Source of the DNA: Thermolongibacillus altinsuensis
GTDB taxonomy: Bacteria; Bacillota; Bacilli; Bacillales; Anoxybacillaceae
DNA: 64,000 bases
Direction of reading: 5' to 3'
Assembly: GCF_004341205.1 (NCBI RefSeq)
Contig: NZ_SLUL01000013.1
Span: forward strand, 1 to 64,000
A program made the translations under genes and the position numbers. The notes beneath the pieces are model-generated. The model worked only from the letters and a program-made list of their open reading frames with translations. It was not told where the DNA came from and searched no databases. Below are positions 43,744-52,882 of the stretch, piece by piece. The number at the start of each line of letters is the position of its first letter. The first letter of the stretch is position 1.

Positions 43744-44940
43744 TTGATTCAAAGTGAAAATATTGTCATTGTCAGTGCGGTGCGGACGGCGATCGGCCGC
43801 TATGGCGGCGCCCTTAAAGACATTCATTCGGGATTTTTAGCGTCTCATGTTATTAAAGAAGCGATGAAAAGAGCGAACATAGAACCGTCTCTTGTTGACG
43901 AGGTTATTTTAGGTGAAGTCAGACAAACGACAGAATCTTCAAATGTTGCCAGAGTCGCTGCTTTAAGATCCGGCATCCCGGAAACCGTTCCGGCCTTTAC
44001 CGTTAATCGTTTATGTGCCTCTGGAATGCAAGCGATTACATCGGCTGCGCAGCAAATCTTAACTGGGCATGCCGAAATTGTCGTCGCTGGCGGAACGGAA
44101 AATATGTCGCGAGCCCCTTTCTATTTAAGAGGTGTTCGCTTTGGAGACGGACAGCCATATGTAGTTGATTCCAATACAGAAGCCGGCCAACAGCCAACCG
44201 AAATTTATGGTGATCAATTAGGAATGGGTATAACAGCAGAAAATGTTGCCGAAAGATATCACATATCACGAAAAGACCAAGATTTGTTTGCATTAGAAAG
44301 CCAAAAACGTGCCCATCAAGCGATAACAGAAGGAAAGTTTCGTGATGAGATTGTTCCGATAGAGATTAAAAGCAAGAAAGATTTATTTATTTTCGATGCG
44401 GATGAGCATCCCCGCCCGAATACAACATTTGAGAAGTTACAGCAATTAAAACCTGCCTTTCGTCCAAACGGAACGGTGACAGCCGGGAATGCATGCGGCA
44501 GAAATGACGGGGCAGCGGCCTTAGTGATGATGACAGAAAAAAAAGCAAAAAGTCTTAATCTTAAACCGTTAGCGCGAATTGTCGATTGGGCGCAATCAGG
44601 AGTTTCTCCTGAAATCATGGGAATCGGTCCGATTCCAGCCGTCCAAAAGTTGTTGCAACGAACGGGCAAAAAGCTAGAAGATATTGATTTAATCGAGCTG
44701 AATGAAGCATTTGCTTCACAAGCACTCGCTGTGATAAGGGAATTGAACCTTGATCATGAAAAGGTAAATGTCAATGGAGGCGCGATCGCTTTAGGTCATC
44801 CTCTTGGCGCGACAGGAGCGCGAATTGTAACAACCTTACTATATGAAATGATGCGCAGAAATAACCGCTATGGCATTGCAACTCTTTGTGTAGGCGGAGG
44901 ACAAGGGATGGCGATCATGATTGAAAATTTAACTGTATGA
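43744..44940 (+). CDS. acetyl-CoA acetyltransferase (thiolase)
   Basis: Thiolase of 398 residues that condenses two acetyl-CoA or cleaves acetoacetyl-CoA. Nucleophilic Cys is in [10 protein letters not shown] (about residue 90); the His of [19 protein letters not shown] and the second Cys of LCVGGGQG complete the active site. TTG 43744 is the start, following GGGAGGAAAACGTCC. It is 21 bases downstream of the acyl-CoA dehydrogenase in the same operon. Confidence 0.92.
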   Translation: MIQSENIVIVSAVRTAIGRYGGALKDIHSGFLASHVIKEAMKRANIEPSLVDEVILGEVRQTTESSNVARVAALRSGIPETVPAFTVNRLCASGMQAITSAAQQILTGHAEIVVAGGTENMSRAPFYLRGVRFGDGQPYVVDSNTEAGQQPTEIYGDQLGMGITAENVAERYHISRKDQDLFALESQKRAHQAITEGKFRDEIVPIEIKSKKDLFIFDADEHPRPNTTFEKLQQLKPAFRPNGTVTAGNACGRNDGAAALVMMTEKKAKSLNLKPLARIVDWAQSGVSPEIMGIGPIPAVQKLLQRTGKKLEDIDLIELNEAFASQALAVIRELNLDHEKVNVNGGAIALGHPLGATGARIVTTLLYEMMRRNNRYGIATLCVGGGQGMAIMIENLTV

Positions 44941-44974
44941 ACTACCCACCACTTAATTCATCTCCCTGAACGTT

Positions 44975-45017
44975 ACTACGCCTTGCACACGTTTGAAGCG
45001 GGAGACCTCTTGGCTAA
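44975..45017. repeat. IS200/IS605-like end sequence
   Basis: The stretch CCTTGCACACGTTTGAAGCGGGAGACCTCTTGG resembles the hairpin plus GGGAGACTTCTCGG at 24120-24140. It lies inside the beta-oxidation operon, between thl and crt, without a transposase. Possibly the scar of an excised or decayed element. Confidence 0.35.
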
Positions 45018-45189
45018 TAAAAGAGATGAATATGGAATCTTATCAGCATTCCCCCTTTTTTGATTTTCTAGATTTTCATAGAGAACAAGATGAAGATGAA
45101 CACGAGGAAATATAAAAAGATTTAAATTGAATAGGTCAAACTTTGCAGAAGGAAGCTATTCGGCTGAATTGAGAAGAGGAGTGAACATT

Positions 45190-45969
45190 TTGAGCTTTGA
45201 AAATATTCTCTTGGAAAAAAAGGAGCAAATCGCTTATATTATCATCAATCGTCCGGAAAGACGAAATGCTTTAGATATTCAAACGTTACAAGAGATCGTT
45301 GCCGCATTGGAAGATTGTAAAAATGATCAAAATGTAGGTTGTGTCATTTTTACAGGGAAAGGAGATAAGTCGTTTGCCGCAGGAGCTGATATTAATCAAT
45401 TGAAAGAAAAACAGCCATTTGATGTTTTTCATCCATCCAGCATGCAGCAAGTCTACGACCAAATTGAATATTTTGAAAAACCGACCATCGCCATGGTCAA
45501 CGGCTATGCACTTGGCGGAGGCTGTGAATTAGCGTTAGCTTGTGATATCCGTGTAGCAGCAGAAACGGCTAAATTTGGGCTTCCTGAATTAAACTTATCA
45601 ATTATACCTGGTGCAGGAGGTACGCAGCGACTTGCTAGAATTGTTGGCAAAGGAAAAGCCTTGGAAATGATTTTAACTGGAAAAATGATTGATGGAGAAG
45701 AAGCCTATCGAATTGGACTTGTTTCTGAAGTTGCTGCTTTAGAAAAATTGCCGGAAAAAGCCGAGGAAATAGCTAAACAAATTTTGTCAAAAGGACCGTT
45801 GGCCGTAAAATTAGCTAAAATGGCCATCAACTTCGGCTTAGAAACGGATATCCGAACAGGATTGCTCATTGAAAAGCTCTCGCAAGCGCTTCTCTTTTCT
45901 ACAAATGACAAAATCGAAGGAACGAAAGCGTTTTTGGAAAAAAGAAAACCAGAATTTACAGGAAAATAG
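45190..45969 (+). CDS. enoyl-CoA hydratase (crotonase)
   Basis: Crotonase-fold hydratase of 259 residues. Oxyanion-hole motifs are FAAGADINQL (about 61-70) and YALGGGCELALACDIRVA, whose Glu and the Glu of the PELNLSIIPGAGGTQRL region form the catalytic pair. Start is TTG 45190 after AGAGGAGTGAACATT. It lies 249 bases after thl, separated by an IS-like end, but ends at a terminator and completes the four-enzyme set. Confidence 0.9.
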   Translation: MSFENILLEKKEQIAYIIINRPERRNALDIQTLQEIVAALEDCKNDQNVGCVIFTGKGDKSFAAGADINQLKEKQPFDVFHPSSMQQVYDQIEYFEKPTIAMVNGYALGGGCELALACDIRVAAETAKFGLPELNLSIIPGAGGTQRLARIVGKGKALEMILTGKMIDGEEAYRIGLVSEVAALEKLPEKAEEIAKQILSKGPLAVKLAKMAINFGLETDIRTGLLIEKLSQALLFSTNDKIEGTKAFLEKRKPEFTGK

Positions 45970-46067
45970 AGGGAATGGGGAGATTGTCCCTTTACTTTTG
46001 AAACACGCTGCACGGCGAAGTTTATGCAACAATGTTAGTATTTTAATTGAATAGCCTAAAAACAAAC

Positions 46068-46100
46068 GAGAACACATATTTGTCATGTGTTCTCTTTTTA
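46068..46100. terminator. terminator between crt and rhomboid
   Basis: GAGAACACA and TGTGTTCTC form a perfect 9-bp stem, followed by TTTTTATTTT on the plus strand; convergent genes meet here. Confidence 0.82.
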
Positions 46101-46113
46101 TTTTGTTGTTGAA

Positions 46114-46731
46114 CTAACCGCCAATGCTAAATTCCAAATCCTTTTGTTTCTTAAATACAAAAGGAGACAAAAGAATTCCTCCAACAAATCCACCTATATG
46201 ACCTGAAATACTTATTCCGGGAATCAAAAAAGTCATGATAAAACCCATTAGAGTAAACGTAATAATAAATCTCCTATCATATGTAGGAATTTTATTGCGA
46301 TGTCTAAGAACTAAAAATATATACATTCCCAATAATCCATAGCCGGGTCCAGAAGAACCTGCTAATGGAATAGGATAATTAGAAAAGAAATGAATGATTA
46401 TAGATGCAAAAACACTCATATATACATAACTCAAAAGGAATTTTATTCCACCTAAAATACGTTCAAGAGGACGGGAGAATATTAGAATAAATGGCATGTT
46501 TAAAAAGAAATGAGCATAACTCATATGACCAAATGCATAAGTCAATAATCGCCATATCTGTCCTCTATGAACCAGTTGTTTATCATATCCCCCTAATTGA
46601 GCAACTGTATTGATATTATATCCTCCCATGAATGTAGTAATAATCATCAAAACTGTGCAGATTCCCAGAATTAGGGTTGTAATTGGATATCGTCTTATAA
46701 AGGCAGGAAAGTCTTCTGTTACTCTGAACAA
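46114..46731 (-). CDS. rhomboid-family intramembrane serine protease
   Basis: A 205-residue membrane protease with six predicted helices. The catalytic Ser is in AGSSGPGYGLLG (GxSG motif, about residue 127) and the His in SGHIGGFVGG (about 178). The HFFLNM motif of the second helix is also present. TTG 46731 is the only start that keeps the N-terminal cytoplasmic stretch; GGTGAGG lies before it. Stand-alone gene; substrates unknown. Confidence 0.82.
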   Translation of the reverse strand: MFRVTEDFPAFIRRYPITTLILGICTVLMIITTFMGGYNINTVAQLGGYDKQLVHRGQIWRLLTYAFGHMSYAHFFLNMPFILIFSRPLERILGGIKFLLSYVYMSVFASIIIHFFSNYPIPLAGSSGPGYGLLGMYIFLVLRHRNKIPTYDRRFIITFTLMGFIMTFLIPGISISGHIGGFVGGILLSPFVFKKQKDLEFSIGG

Positions 46732-46855
46732 ATCCTCACCAACTTTCTGAATATTTTGTTATAAATTATAATTCTTTTGTGTCAATATTTATATATAACT
46801 GCCCGTTACTACAACAAAAAGAGCCTAAAAAATCCACTCGCTTTTAAATTTGTTA

Positions 46856-46890
46856 TTGACATTAAAGTTAGGTGTAACTTTGGTTATAAA
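46856..46890 (+). promoter_or_regulatory. MerR-type promoter/operator
   Basis: TTGACA (46856-46861) is followed by the perfect inverted repeat AAAGTTA-GGTG-TAACTTT (46864-46881) and TATAAA (46885-46890). The repeat within an overlong spacer is the usual architecture of MerR-regulated promoters. The regulator gene starts right after. Confidence 0.6.
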
Positions 46891-46903
46891 GGATGTGAAT
46901 AAG

Positions 46904-47680
46904 ATGAGCGAGTTCATGACGATACAAACTTTTTCCAAAAGGACTGGTATTTCGAAAAGCGCTTTAAGATATTATGAGTCAGAGAACTTACTGCATCCAA
47001 TAAGAAGCAAAAATGGTTACCGTCTTTATTCGGAAGAGCAGATAGCAACCGTAAAATTAATTTCAAGTTTGCGTTTAGCCGATGTGCCAATAAAGGACAT
47101 TCAAATGTATTTAAAGGAAAACGAAACAGTCCGCCAACAAATGATAAGCAATTGGATTAAGACTTTAAAGGAAAAACATCATCTTTTAAGTGTAAGTTTA
47201 CGTTTTTTAGAAAGTTACCAAAAAAGTGACCAAGTTTACCTGCTAGAAAGAAATGCTGAGAAAATTGTATGGTTTGTTGCCGAGTCGAATCCCGGTAAAT
47301 TTGGGGATCATTTTAGAAAAAGAAAAAGGGAATTGGAGCGCTTGAACATCCCCGTTAATAATGGCTACTTAAGGTATTTATCTGGTAGGGAATCGATCAA
47401 AGCACGAATTGGATTTGGTGTATCTGACGATGTAGAAATAGCGGGGTTATCTGAAATAGACTGTATCGAAATAATGCCCGCATGTCTATGTATAGCATTA
47501 CCGTACACTTCTCCTATAACAGAAATACATACAGGGTATGAACAATTAATGAATTATGCAATGGAACATAAGTTCATCCCCGCAGGTCCAATTATTGAGT
47601 GGTATCGAGGAGATCATTTTGAGGATTTGGATTTATTAATGCCTGTTGCTTACATTTCAAAGATGGAAGGGAGAAGTTAA
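46904..47680 (+). CDS. MerR-family regulator with GyrI-like effector domain
   Basis: A 258-residue regulator. The N-terminal MerR winged helix-turn-helix starts MTIQTFSKRTGISKSALRYYESENLL and continues through a helical linker to about residue 120. The C-terminal part (about 125-258) has the strand pattern of GyrI/BmrR-type ligand-binding domains, which bind amphipathic drugs. ATG 46904 follows AAGGATGTG. A new gene begins just downstream but is cut off, so its target drug-resistance gene may be lost. Confidence 0.78.
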   Translation: MSEFMTIQTFSKRTGISKSALRYYESENLLHPIRSKNGYRLYSEEQIATVKLISSLRLADVPIKDIQMYLKENETVRQQMISNWIKTLKEKHHLLSVSLRFLESYQKSDQVYLLERNAEKIVWFVAESNPGKFGDHFRKRKRELERLNIPVNNGYLRYLSGRESIKARIGFGVSDDVEIAGLSEIDCIEIMPACLCIALPYTSPITEIHTGYEQLMNYAMEHKFIPAGPIIEWYRGDHFEDLDLLMPVAYISKMEGRS

Positions 47681-47681
47681 A

Positions 47682-47755
47682 GTGGGCAGCAGAACCGAAG
47701 AGTTAATCGTAAAAGTAATTGAGTTGAAAGGCAGTTATGAGCAAATAACAACAGC
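47682..47755 (+). pseudogene. 5' end of a gene cut by deletion
   Basis: GTG 47682, behind GGGAGAAGTTAAA, opens MGSRTEELIVKVIELKGSYEQI, a natural-looking N-terminus. From about 47755 the strand is instead the antisense of the BASS transporter gene. The joint is the 3' end of both convergent genes, so one deletion probably removed both tails. The family of the lost gene cannot be told. Confidence 0.45.
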
Positions 47756-48379
47756 AGATATAATAATCATAATAGCAAGAACCGATATAAGAGGAATGAC
47801 AGTAATACTTTTTTCAACAACTTTCGGAAGAAATCTTCTTATACCTATTCCTAGGATAATCGGAATAATGATCACTTGAATGATCGAAATAAACATTGCC
47901 TTGGGATCCACCGGCATCCATTGACCTGCAAGCAATAGTAAAATAAATGGTGTCGCAATCGGCGCTAAAAGTGTCGAAACGGACGTCATTGCGATCGACA
48001 ACGGTACATTCCCTTTAGCAAGATATACCATGACGTTTGAAGCAGTACCACCAGGAACAGAGCCAAGTAGGACTAGCCCCGCAGCTAATTCCGCTGGCAA
48101 TTTCATGATATAAGCAATCGAAAAAGCGGTAAGTGGCATGATGATAAATTGGGCACAAACCCCAATGATTACTGGCAAAGGATTCATTAAGACGATTTTA
48201 AAATCAACCGCTTTTAACGTTAGCCCCATACCAAACATCACAAAACCTAGCAAAATGGTGATGTATCCACTTAAATTTAAAAATGGAGTCGGAGCCATAT
48301 AAGCAATAACAGCGGTACAGATGACCCATACTGCAAAATATTTTCCGGCTATTGTGCTAATGGCTTCTAAAACTTTCAT
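47735..48379 (-). pseudogene. BASS-family transporter, C-terminally truncated
   Basis: The minus-strand gene encodes 214 residues of a bile acid:sodium symporter-like transporter (usual length about 310-330). The GFVMFGMGLTLK and LVLLGSVPGGTASNVMVYLAKGN motifs with the crossover site are intact, but the protein ends at ISAVVICS, so the last two or three membrane helices are missing. It starts 11 bases after the GlcD-like gene, as the second gene of that unit, and may have imported its hydroxy acid. Confidence 0.7.
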
Positions 48380-48390
48380 ATTTTCACTTC

Positions 48391-49773
48391 CTACTTCATT
48401 TTTAAAATTTTATTTGGATTCAAAATCATATTAGGGTCAAGCGCTTGTTTAATCTTTTCCATCACAAGTAGCGCTTTTCCATGCTCTTTTTCTTGATATT
48501 TCTGTTTACCAACACCAACTCCATGCTCTCCAGTACAAGTCCCCCCTCGTTCTAGTGAATACATCACAATGGTTTCATTAAATTCCTCTGCTCGTTTTAT
48601 ATCATTCGGATCATTCATATCAATCATTAAAAGAACGTGAAAATTGCCATCACCGACATGGCCAACAATGCCACCAGTAAGTCCTAACGAATTCAGCGCA
48701 TCTCTTGCATGCTCAATCGCTCCTGCTAACTCTGAAATTGGTAAACAAACATCGGTCACCATTAGCTTTCTCCCTGGATATCCACGGACATAGGCGTAAG
48801 CTAAATTATGGCGGGCTTCCCATAATTGATTCCGTTTGGCATTATCGGTTTCAAATTCAATGCTTTCACAATTGTGATTGGCTACAATTTCTTTCATAAA
48901 TTCGACATCTTGCTTTAAGCCTGCTTCATTACCATGAAACTCTAAAAATAAGGTTGGTTTTTCCTTATAATCTGTTTTACTATACATGTTTACTTGTTTC
49001 ATAGAATGTTCATCGACAAGTTCAACTCTTGCAATAGGAATTCCTGCTTGCAAAATACTAACGACCGCTTTTACAGCATCATTAACGGATGGAAAGGATG
49101 CTCTTGCAGCCAAAATATATTCAGGAATTCCATAAACTCGCAATGTCAATTCGGTAATACAACCAAGCGTTCCTTCAGAACCGACAAATAGACCGTTTAA
49201 ATGATAACCAGATGACGACTTTGCTGCTAAATTCCCAGTATGAATCACCGTTCCATCCGCAAGAACAACCTCTAAATCTCGGACTTGATCGCGCATGCCC
49301 CCATACTTAACAGATGTTGTCCCACTAGCATTTGTTGCTGCCATACCACCAAGCGTTGCGTCTGCTCCTGGATCCACCGAGAAAAATAAACCGTATTTTT
49401 TCAACTCTTTATTTAACTGTGAGCGCGTTACTCCGGGTTGAACTCTTACAAGAAAATCATTTTCTCTGATCTCTAGCACTTTATTCATAAGAGAAAAATC
49501 GATCGTAATCCCGCCATTATAAGGAATAACATGTCCTTCTAAGCTTGATCCTCTGCCAAAAGGCACAACCGGAACTTTGTATTTATTAGCTATTTTCATT
49601 ATATTGCTGACTTCTTTCGTCGTCGTCGGAAAAACCACAACATCAGGCAAACTAGGGGGATGATACGATTCATCTCTACTATGTTGCTCTAAAATTGTTT
49701 GATTGATCGTTACTTGATTTTCTGGAAGAACGTTCCGTAAAGCAGTAATCAACTCTTCTATTGTTGTATTCAT
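48391..49773 (-). CDS. FAD-linked 2-hydroxyacid oxidase (GlcD type)
   Basis: A 460-residue FAD oxidoreductase of the GlcD/D-lactate dehydrogenase group (VAO fold). PP-loop VPFGRGSSLEGHVIP and the GMAATNASGTTSVKYGGMRDQV segment bind FAD; GLTGGIVGHVGDGNFHVLL holds the conserved metal/substrate histidines, and GGTCTGEHGVGVGKQKY is the C-terminal signature. Acts on glycolate, D-lactate or a similar hydroxy acid. No GlcE/GlcF partner is present, so it is of the single-subunit YsfC-like type. The adjacent truncated BASS transporter is in the same operon. Confidence 0.85.
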   Translation of the reverse strand: MNTTIEELITALRNVLPENQVTINQTILEQHSRDESYHPPSLPDVVVFPTTTKEVSNIMKIANKYKVPVVPFGRGSSLEGHVIPYNGGITIDFSLMNKVLEIRENDFLVRVQPGVTRSQLNKELKKYGLFFSVDPGADATLGGMAATNASGTTSVKYGGMRDQVRDLEVVLADGTVIHTGNLAAKSSSGYHLNGLFVGSEGTLGCITELTLRVYGIPEYILAARASFPSVNDAVKAVVSILQAGIPIARVELVDEHSMKQVNMYSKTDYKEKPTLFLEFHGNEAGLKQDVEFMKEIVANHNCESIEFETDNAKRNQLWEARHNLAYAYVRGYPGRKLMVTDVCLPISELAGAIEHARDALNSLGLTGGIVGHVGDGNFHVLLMIDMNDPNDIKRAEEFNETIVMYSLERGGTCTGEHGVGVGKQKYQEKEHGKALLVMEKIKQALDPNMILNPNKILKMK

Positions 49774-50036
49774 TTCATTCTCTCCCCTTTATACTTTTTA
49801 TATTGGAACACTTTTAGGAATGATAGATTGTATGATGAATGTTACTAAAAAGGGGCATGCAAATCGCTCAACTTTTTTACATCGTACTAAACAATCTTAA
49901 AAATATCAATATTTTATTTTTTGCGAAAATTTATTAATATATTAAATTGTATATGATTAAAACATTTTACAGTATGGTGTAATGGGAGCAAAATAAATAT
50001 ATATCAGTATTAGTGTTTAGTATAAGGAGTGTTCTT

Positions 50037-50192
50037 ATGCCTAACTTAAAAACATGCCCTCTTTGCGGAAGCTTACTTCTTGATGATTACTTGGATATCG
50101 TTGAAGAACTAGAGGATGGTTCGTTTTATGTAGATGTGTTCGAAGCATGGGTATGCGAAAACTTTTGTGGTTACTATGAAAGAAAGCTATAA
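50037..50192 (+). CDS. small zinc-ribbon-like protein
   Basis: ATG 50037, after ATAAGGAGTGTTCTT, encodes 51 residues beginning MPNLKTCPLCGSLLLDD and ending with CENFCGYYERKL. The two Cys pairs (CPLCG and CENFCG) form a typical zinc ribbon. It is acidic in the middle and has no other domain. I recognise no named family. Strong ribosome binding site makes it credible. Confidence 0.6.
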   Translation: MPNLKTCPLCGSLLLDDYLDIVEELEDGSFYVDVFEAWVCENFCGYYERKL

Positions 50193-50681
50193 CAATGTAT
50201 AAAGGTAGGAATACGAAAAAAATGAAATATGACATACAAAAAGACGTGCGAACTGACATCAGTTTTGGCGCGTCATTTTTTATTTTTATAACGGGATTTA
50301 TCTAAATTTTTATTAAAAAGACACTGTCTTGACAGTAGGGATATTTAGCCAATGATAAATATTTTCGCACCATGAATTTTACAAAAGAGCAAAACACAAG
50401 TATTGGTGATTAAAGAAATTCTAGTTAGTATAAGGAAAAGGGCGTTTGATCTTTATTACCAAAAATTTTAATAATAACCTAAAATAGAAAAATTAAGAGG
50501 AGACCCCCGCAACTGGCTTATTCTTACCCCTTAGATAAAGCAGGGGAAGTCTCTATGTAATGTAAACCATTAATTACGATAGGTAGGAGTGTCTAAGAGA
50601 TCGGTACATTTTTTTATAAAATCTAAAACTATTTTCTAATAAACTACGAATGTATAGGTGAAGGGTTAGTACAGGGAAGAA
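50193..50681. other. intergenic with a long stem-loop
   Basis: No gene. At 50498-50554 GAGACCCCCGC and GCAGGGGAAGTCTC can pair around a 30-base loop that itself contains CCCCTTA. The outer GTCTC/GAGAC and the AAGTCTC word recall IS605-like ends or a structured RNA. TTGACA at 50331-50336 has no matching -10. Confidence 0.35.
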
Positions 50682-51245
50682 GTGAGAGTAGAAACGATGG
50701 ACCAAGTAATGAAATGGATAGCAAAAGTGAAAAAGTCAGACCATGATGCTGCAAATCAACTTGTAAGCTTCTACTACAAAGACGTGTATACATATATCTA
50801 CAGGCAAACGTTAAACAAAGAGCTGGCGATGGACTTAACGCAGGAAGTATTTATCAGTATGCTGCAGTCCATTCATTCGTATGATGAGCGCAAGGCTTCA
50901 TTTCGAACATGGCTATATAGAATCGCTACTAACCAAATCGTCAATTATTATCGTTCAAAGTATTACAAGTATAGTCAAGTAGTTACTGAAATGGATAACG
51001 AGTTAGGACAAGAGCAAGATTTTACGATGAAATTAGAGTACAAGGAGGACATTGAAAGAATTTTGGCACTTCTAAATACATTTGAGACGTCAGCTCAGCA
51101 GATTTTTCGTCTGAAGCTGTTTGGCGAATATACTTTTGCCGAGATTGCGGCCGTAATCGGAGTAGCCGAATCGACCGTTAAAACGAAGTTCTACAGTACA
51201 TTAAGAAAAGTAAAAAAAGAATTGGCAGGTGATGCCCATGAATAA
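50682..51245 (+). CDS. ECF-type RNA polymerase sigma factor
   Basis: A 187-residue extracytoplasmic-function sigma factor. Region 2 spans about residues 25-95 with LAMDLTQEVFISML (2.2) and FRTWLYRIATNQIVNYYR (2.3-2.4); region 4 near residues 130-182 has FAEIAAVIGVAESTVKTKFYSTLRKVKK. GTG 50682 is given, with ATG 50697 as an alternative start. Its stop overlaps the start of a membrane protein and an ABC transporter follows, like sigY-type operons. The membrane protein may be its anti-sigma factor. Confidence 0.85.
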   Translation: MRVETMDQVMKWIAKVKKSDHDAANQLVSFYYKDVYTYIYRQTLNKELAMDLTQEVFISMLQSIHSYDERKASFRTWLYRIATNQIVNYYRSKYYKYSQVVTEMDNELGQEQDFTMKLEYKEDIERILALLNTFETSAQQIFRLKLFGEYTFAEIAAVIGVAESTVKTKFYSTLRKVKKELAGDAHE

Positions 51246-51999
51246 AGAAAAATTTAAAGTTGATTTTCCTAGTAATGAAGATATTGCTAGACAAATCAAC
51301 TTCATTGTAAAAGAGGGATTGCCGAAGAAAGAGACATTTTTCAAACAAGTGTATACCATGTATCAACAATTGGGATTCCAATTTTTATTCCCAAATTCCA
51401 TAGAGCTTGCCTTTATCTCTATCTTAATAGCAACATTCCTTTTCATCACAGGGCTACAAGCGCGTGATTATTTTGAGGCGGAGCCGGGAAGTGTATACAC
51501 CTTTATTTTTGTGACCTCGCCCCTGCTGTATTTGGTCATTTGCTTGTTTTCATTGTACCACATATGGGACAACAGGACATATGAGCTGGAGATGACCTGC
51601 AAGTATGATTTCTTCCAGCTGACCGCTGTTAGAATGCTTACTTTCAGTATTCTTTGTTTCGCGGTCAATACCGTGTTTATTATAGCGCTGGTCAATACCT
51701 ATGATCATATTTCATTTGTTAAGGCGTTCCTCATCTCAACGACAGGTTTGTTTCTATTCTCAACATTGACACTGTTTGTGTTAATGAACAACCAATCGAA
51801 GATCATCAAGATATCGCTGTTGGTCGGCTGGACAGCAGGAAATTCATTAGCATTTATTTGGAGCGAGAACTTTTACTTGCTAGTTCTTAACAACATCTCC
51901 ATCTCTGTATACGTTGTAATTACTGCAAGTCTAGCAGTGCTCTATATAAAACATTTACAAAAAATGATGCAGTTTAGAAAAACAGAAGGGGTGGCTTAA
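51238..51999 (+). CDS. membrane protein, possible anti-sigma factor
   Basis: A 253-residue protein with about 55 cytoplasmic residues (NKEKFKVDFPSNEDIARQINFIV), followed by six hydrophobic helices. It begins at ATG 51238, inside the end of the sigma gene, after CAGGTGATG, so both are translationally coupled. Placement and the soluble N-terminal stretch fit an anti-sigma factor, but I see no ZAS zinc motif and recognise no family. It may alternatively be a transporter subunit. Confidence 0.6.
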   Translation: MNKEKFKVDFPSNEDIARQINFIVKEGLPKKETFFKQVYTMYQQLGFQFLFPNSIELAFISILIATFLFITGLQARDYFEAEPGSVYTFIFVTSPLLYLVICLFSLYHIWDNRTYELEMTCKYDFFQLTAVRMLTFSILCFAVNTVFIIALVNTYDHISFVKAFLISTTGLFLFSTLTLFVLMNNQSKIIKISLLVGWTAGNSLAFIWSENFYLLVLNNISISVYVVITASLAVLYIKHLQKMMQFRKTEGVA

Positions 52000-52000
52000 C

Positions 52001-52882
52001 TTGTTAGTCGTCAATCATGTGAGTAAAAGTTATGGCAAATTTGAGGCACTAAAGGATATTAATTTGGAGTTTTCAAACGGAGTATACGGGCTCCTTGCAC
52101 CGAATGGAGCGGGAAAGACGACGCTCATTAAGATGTTAACGACGCTCATTTTTCCAAGCAAGGGAGAGATTTTGTACAACGGAACGAATATCACAAGATT
52201 AGGCGAGAAGTATCGTGAGCTATTAGGGTACTTACCGCAAGAATTTGGATACTACAAAAACTATAGCCCGAAGCAATTTTTGGAGTATATCGGTGCATTG
52301 AAGGGTATGGACAAGAAAGTTCTCGAAAAGAGAATTGATGATCTCTTAAAACTAGTTGCGCTTGAAGATGTCGCCACGAAAAAGATGAAAAAATTCTCCG
52401 GGGGAATGATTCAACGGGTGGGGATTGCACAAGCGATGCTGAATGACCCAAAGATACTTATTCTTGATGAACCGACAGCAGGACTTGACCCGAAAGAACG
52501 TGTGCGATTCCGGAATTTATTGTCAGAGCTTGCGAGAGACCGCATTGTCATCCTATCCACTCATATTGTTTCAGACGTGGAATCTATTGCGAATGAAATT
52601 ATTATGATTAAGGACAAGCAGGTACTATATAAGGGCAGTATAGACGAGATTTGTAAAATCATTGCGGGCATGGTGTATGAGACAAGCATTCCTTATGAAC
52701 AGGCGGCCATGTTTAAGAAGGAAGTCTTTTCATTATCCGAAAAACAAGAGGATGGATTGTTGAAAATCAGGTTTATTTCAAAGAAGGCTCCGGAACCAAC
52801 TTGGACTGCTGTGAAGCCAAATCTTGAGGATGTATTTCTGTACGTATACCGTGACGACATACAGGAGTCGAGTGCACCATGA
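52001..52882 (+). CDS. ABC transporter ATPase
   Basis: A 293-residue ABC ATPase. Walker A is LAPNGAGKTTLIKML (about residue 33), Q-loop YLPQEFGYY, signature FSGGMIQRVGIAQAML, Walker B LILDEPTAGLDPKER, and switch His in LSTHI. A C-terminal extension of about 80 residues is usual for exporter-type ATPases of this class. TTG 52001 starts right after the membrane protein stop, behind AGGGGTGG. The two following genes are its membrane partners. Confidence 0.88.
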   Translation: MLVVNHVSKSYGKFEALKDINLEFSNGVYGLLAPNGAGKTTLIKMLTTLIFPSKGEILYNGTNITRLGEKYRELLGYLPQEFGYYKNYSPKQFLEYIGALKGMDKKVLEKRIDDLLKLVALEDVATKKMKKFSGGMIQRVGIAQAMLNDPKILILDEPTAGLDPKERVRFRNLLSELARDRIVILSTHIVSDVESIANEIIMIKDKQVLYKGSIDEICKIIAGMVYETSIPYEQAAMFKKEVFSLSEKQEDGLLKIRFISKKAPEPTWTAVKPNLEDVFLYVYRDDIQESSAP

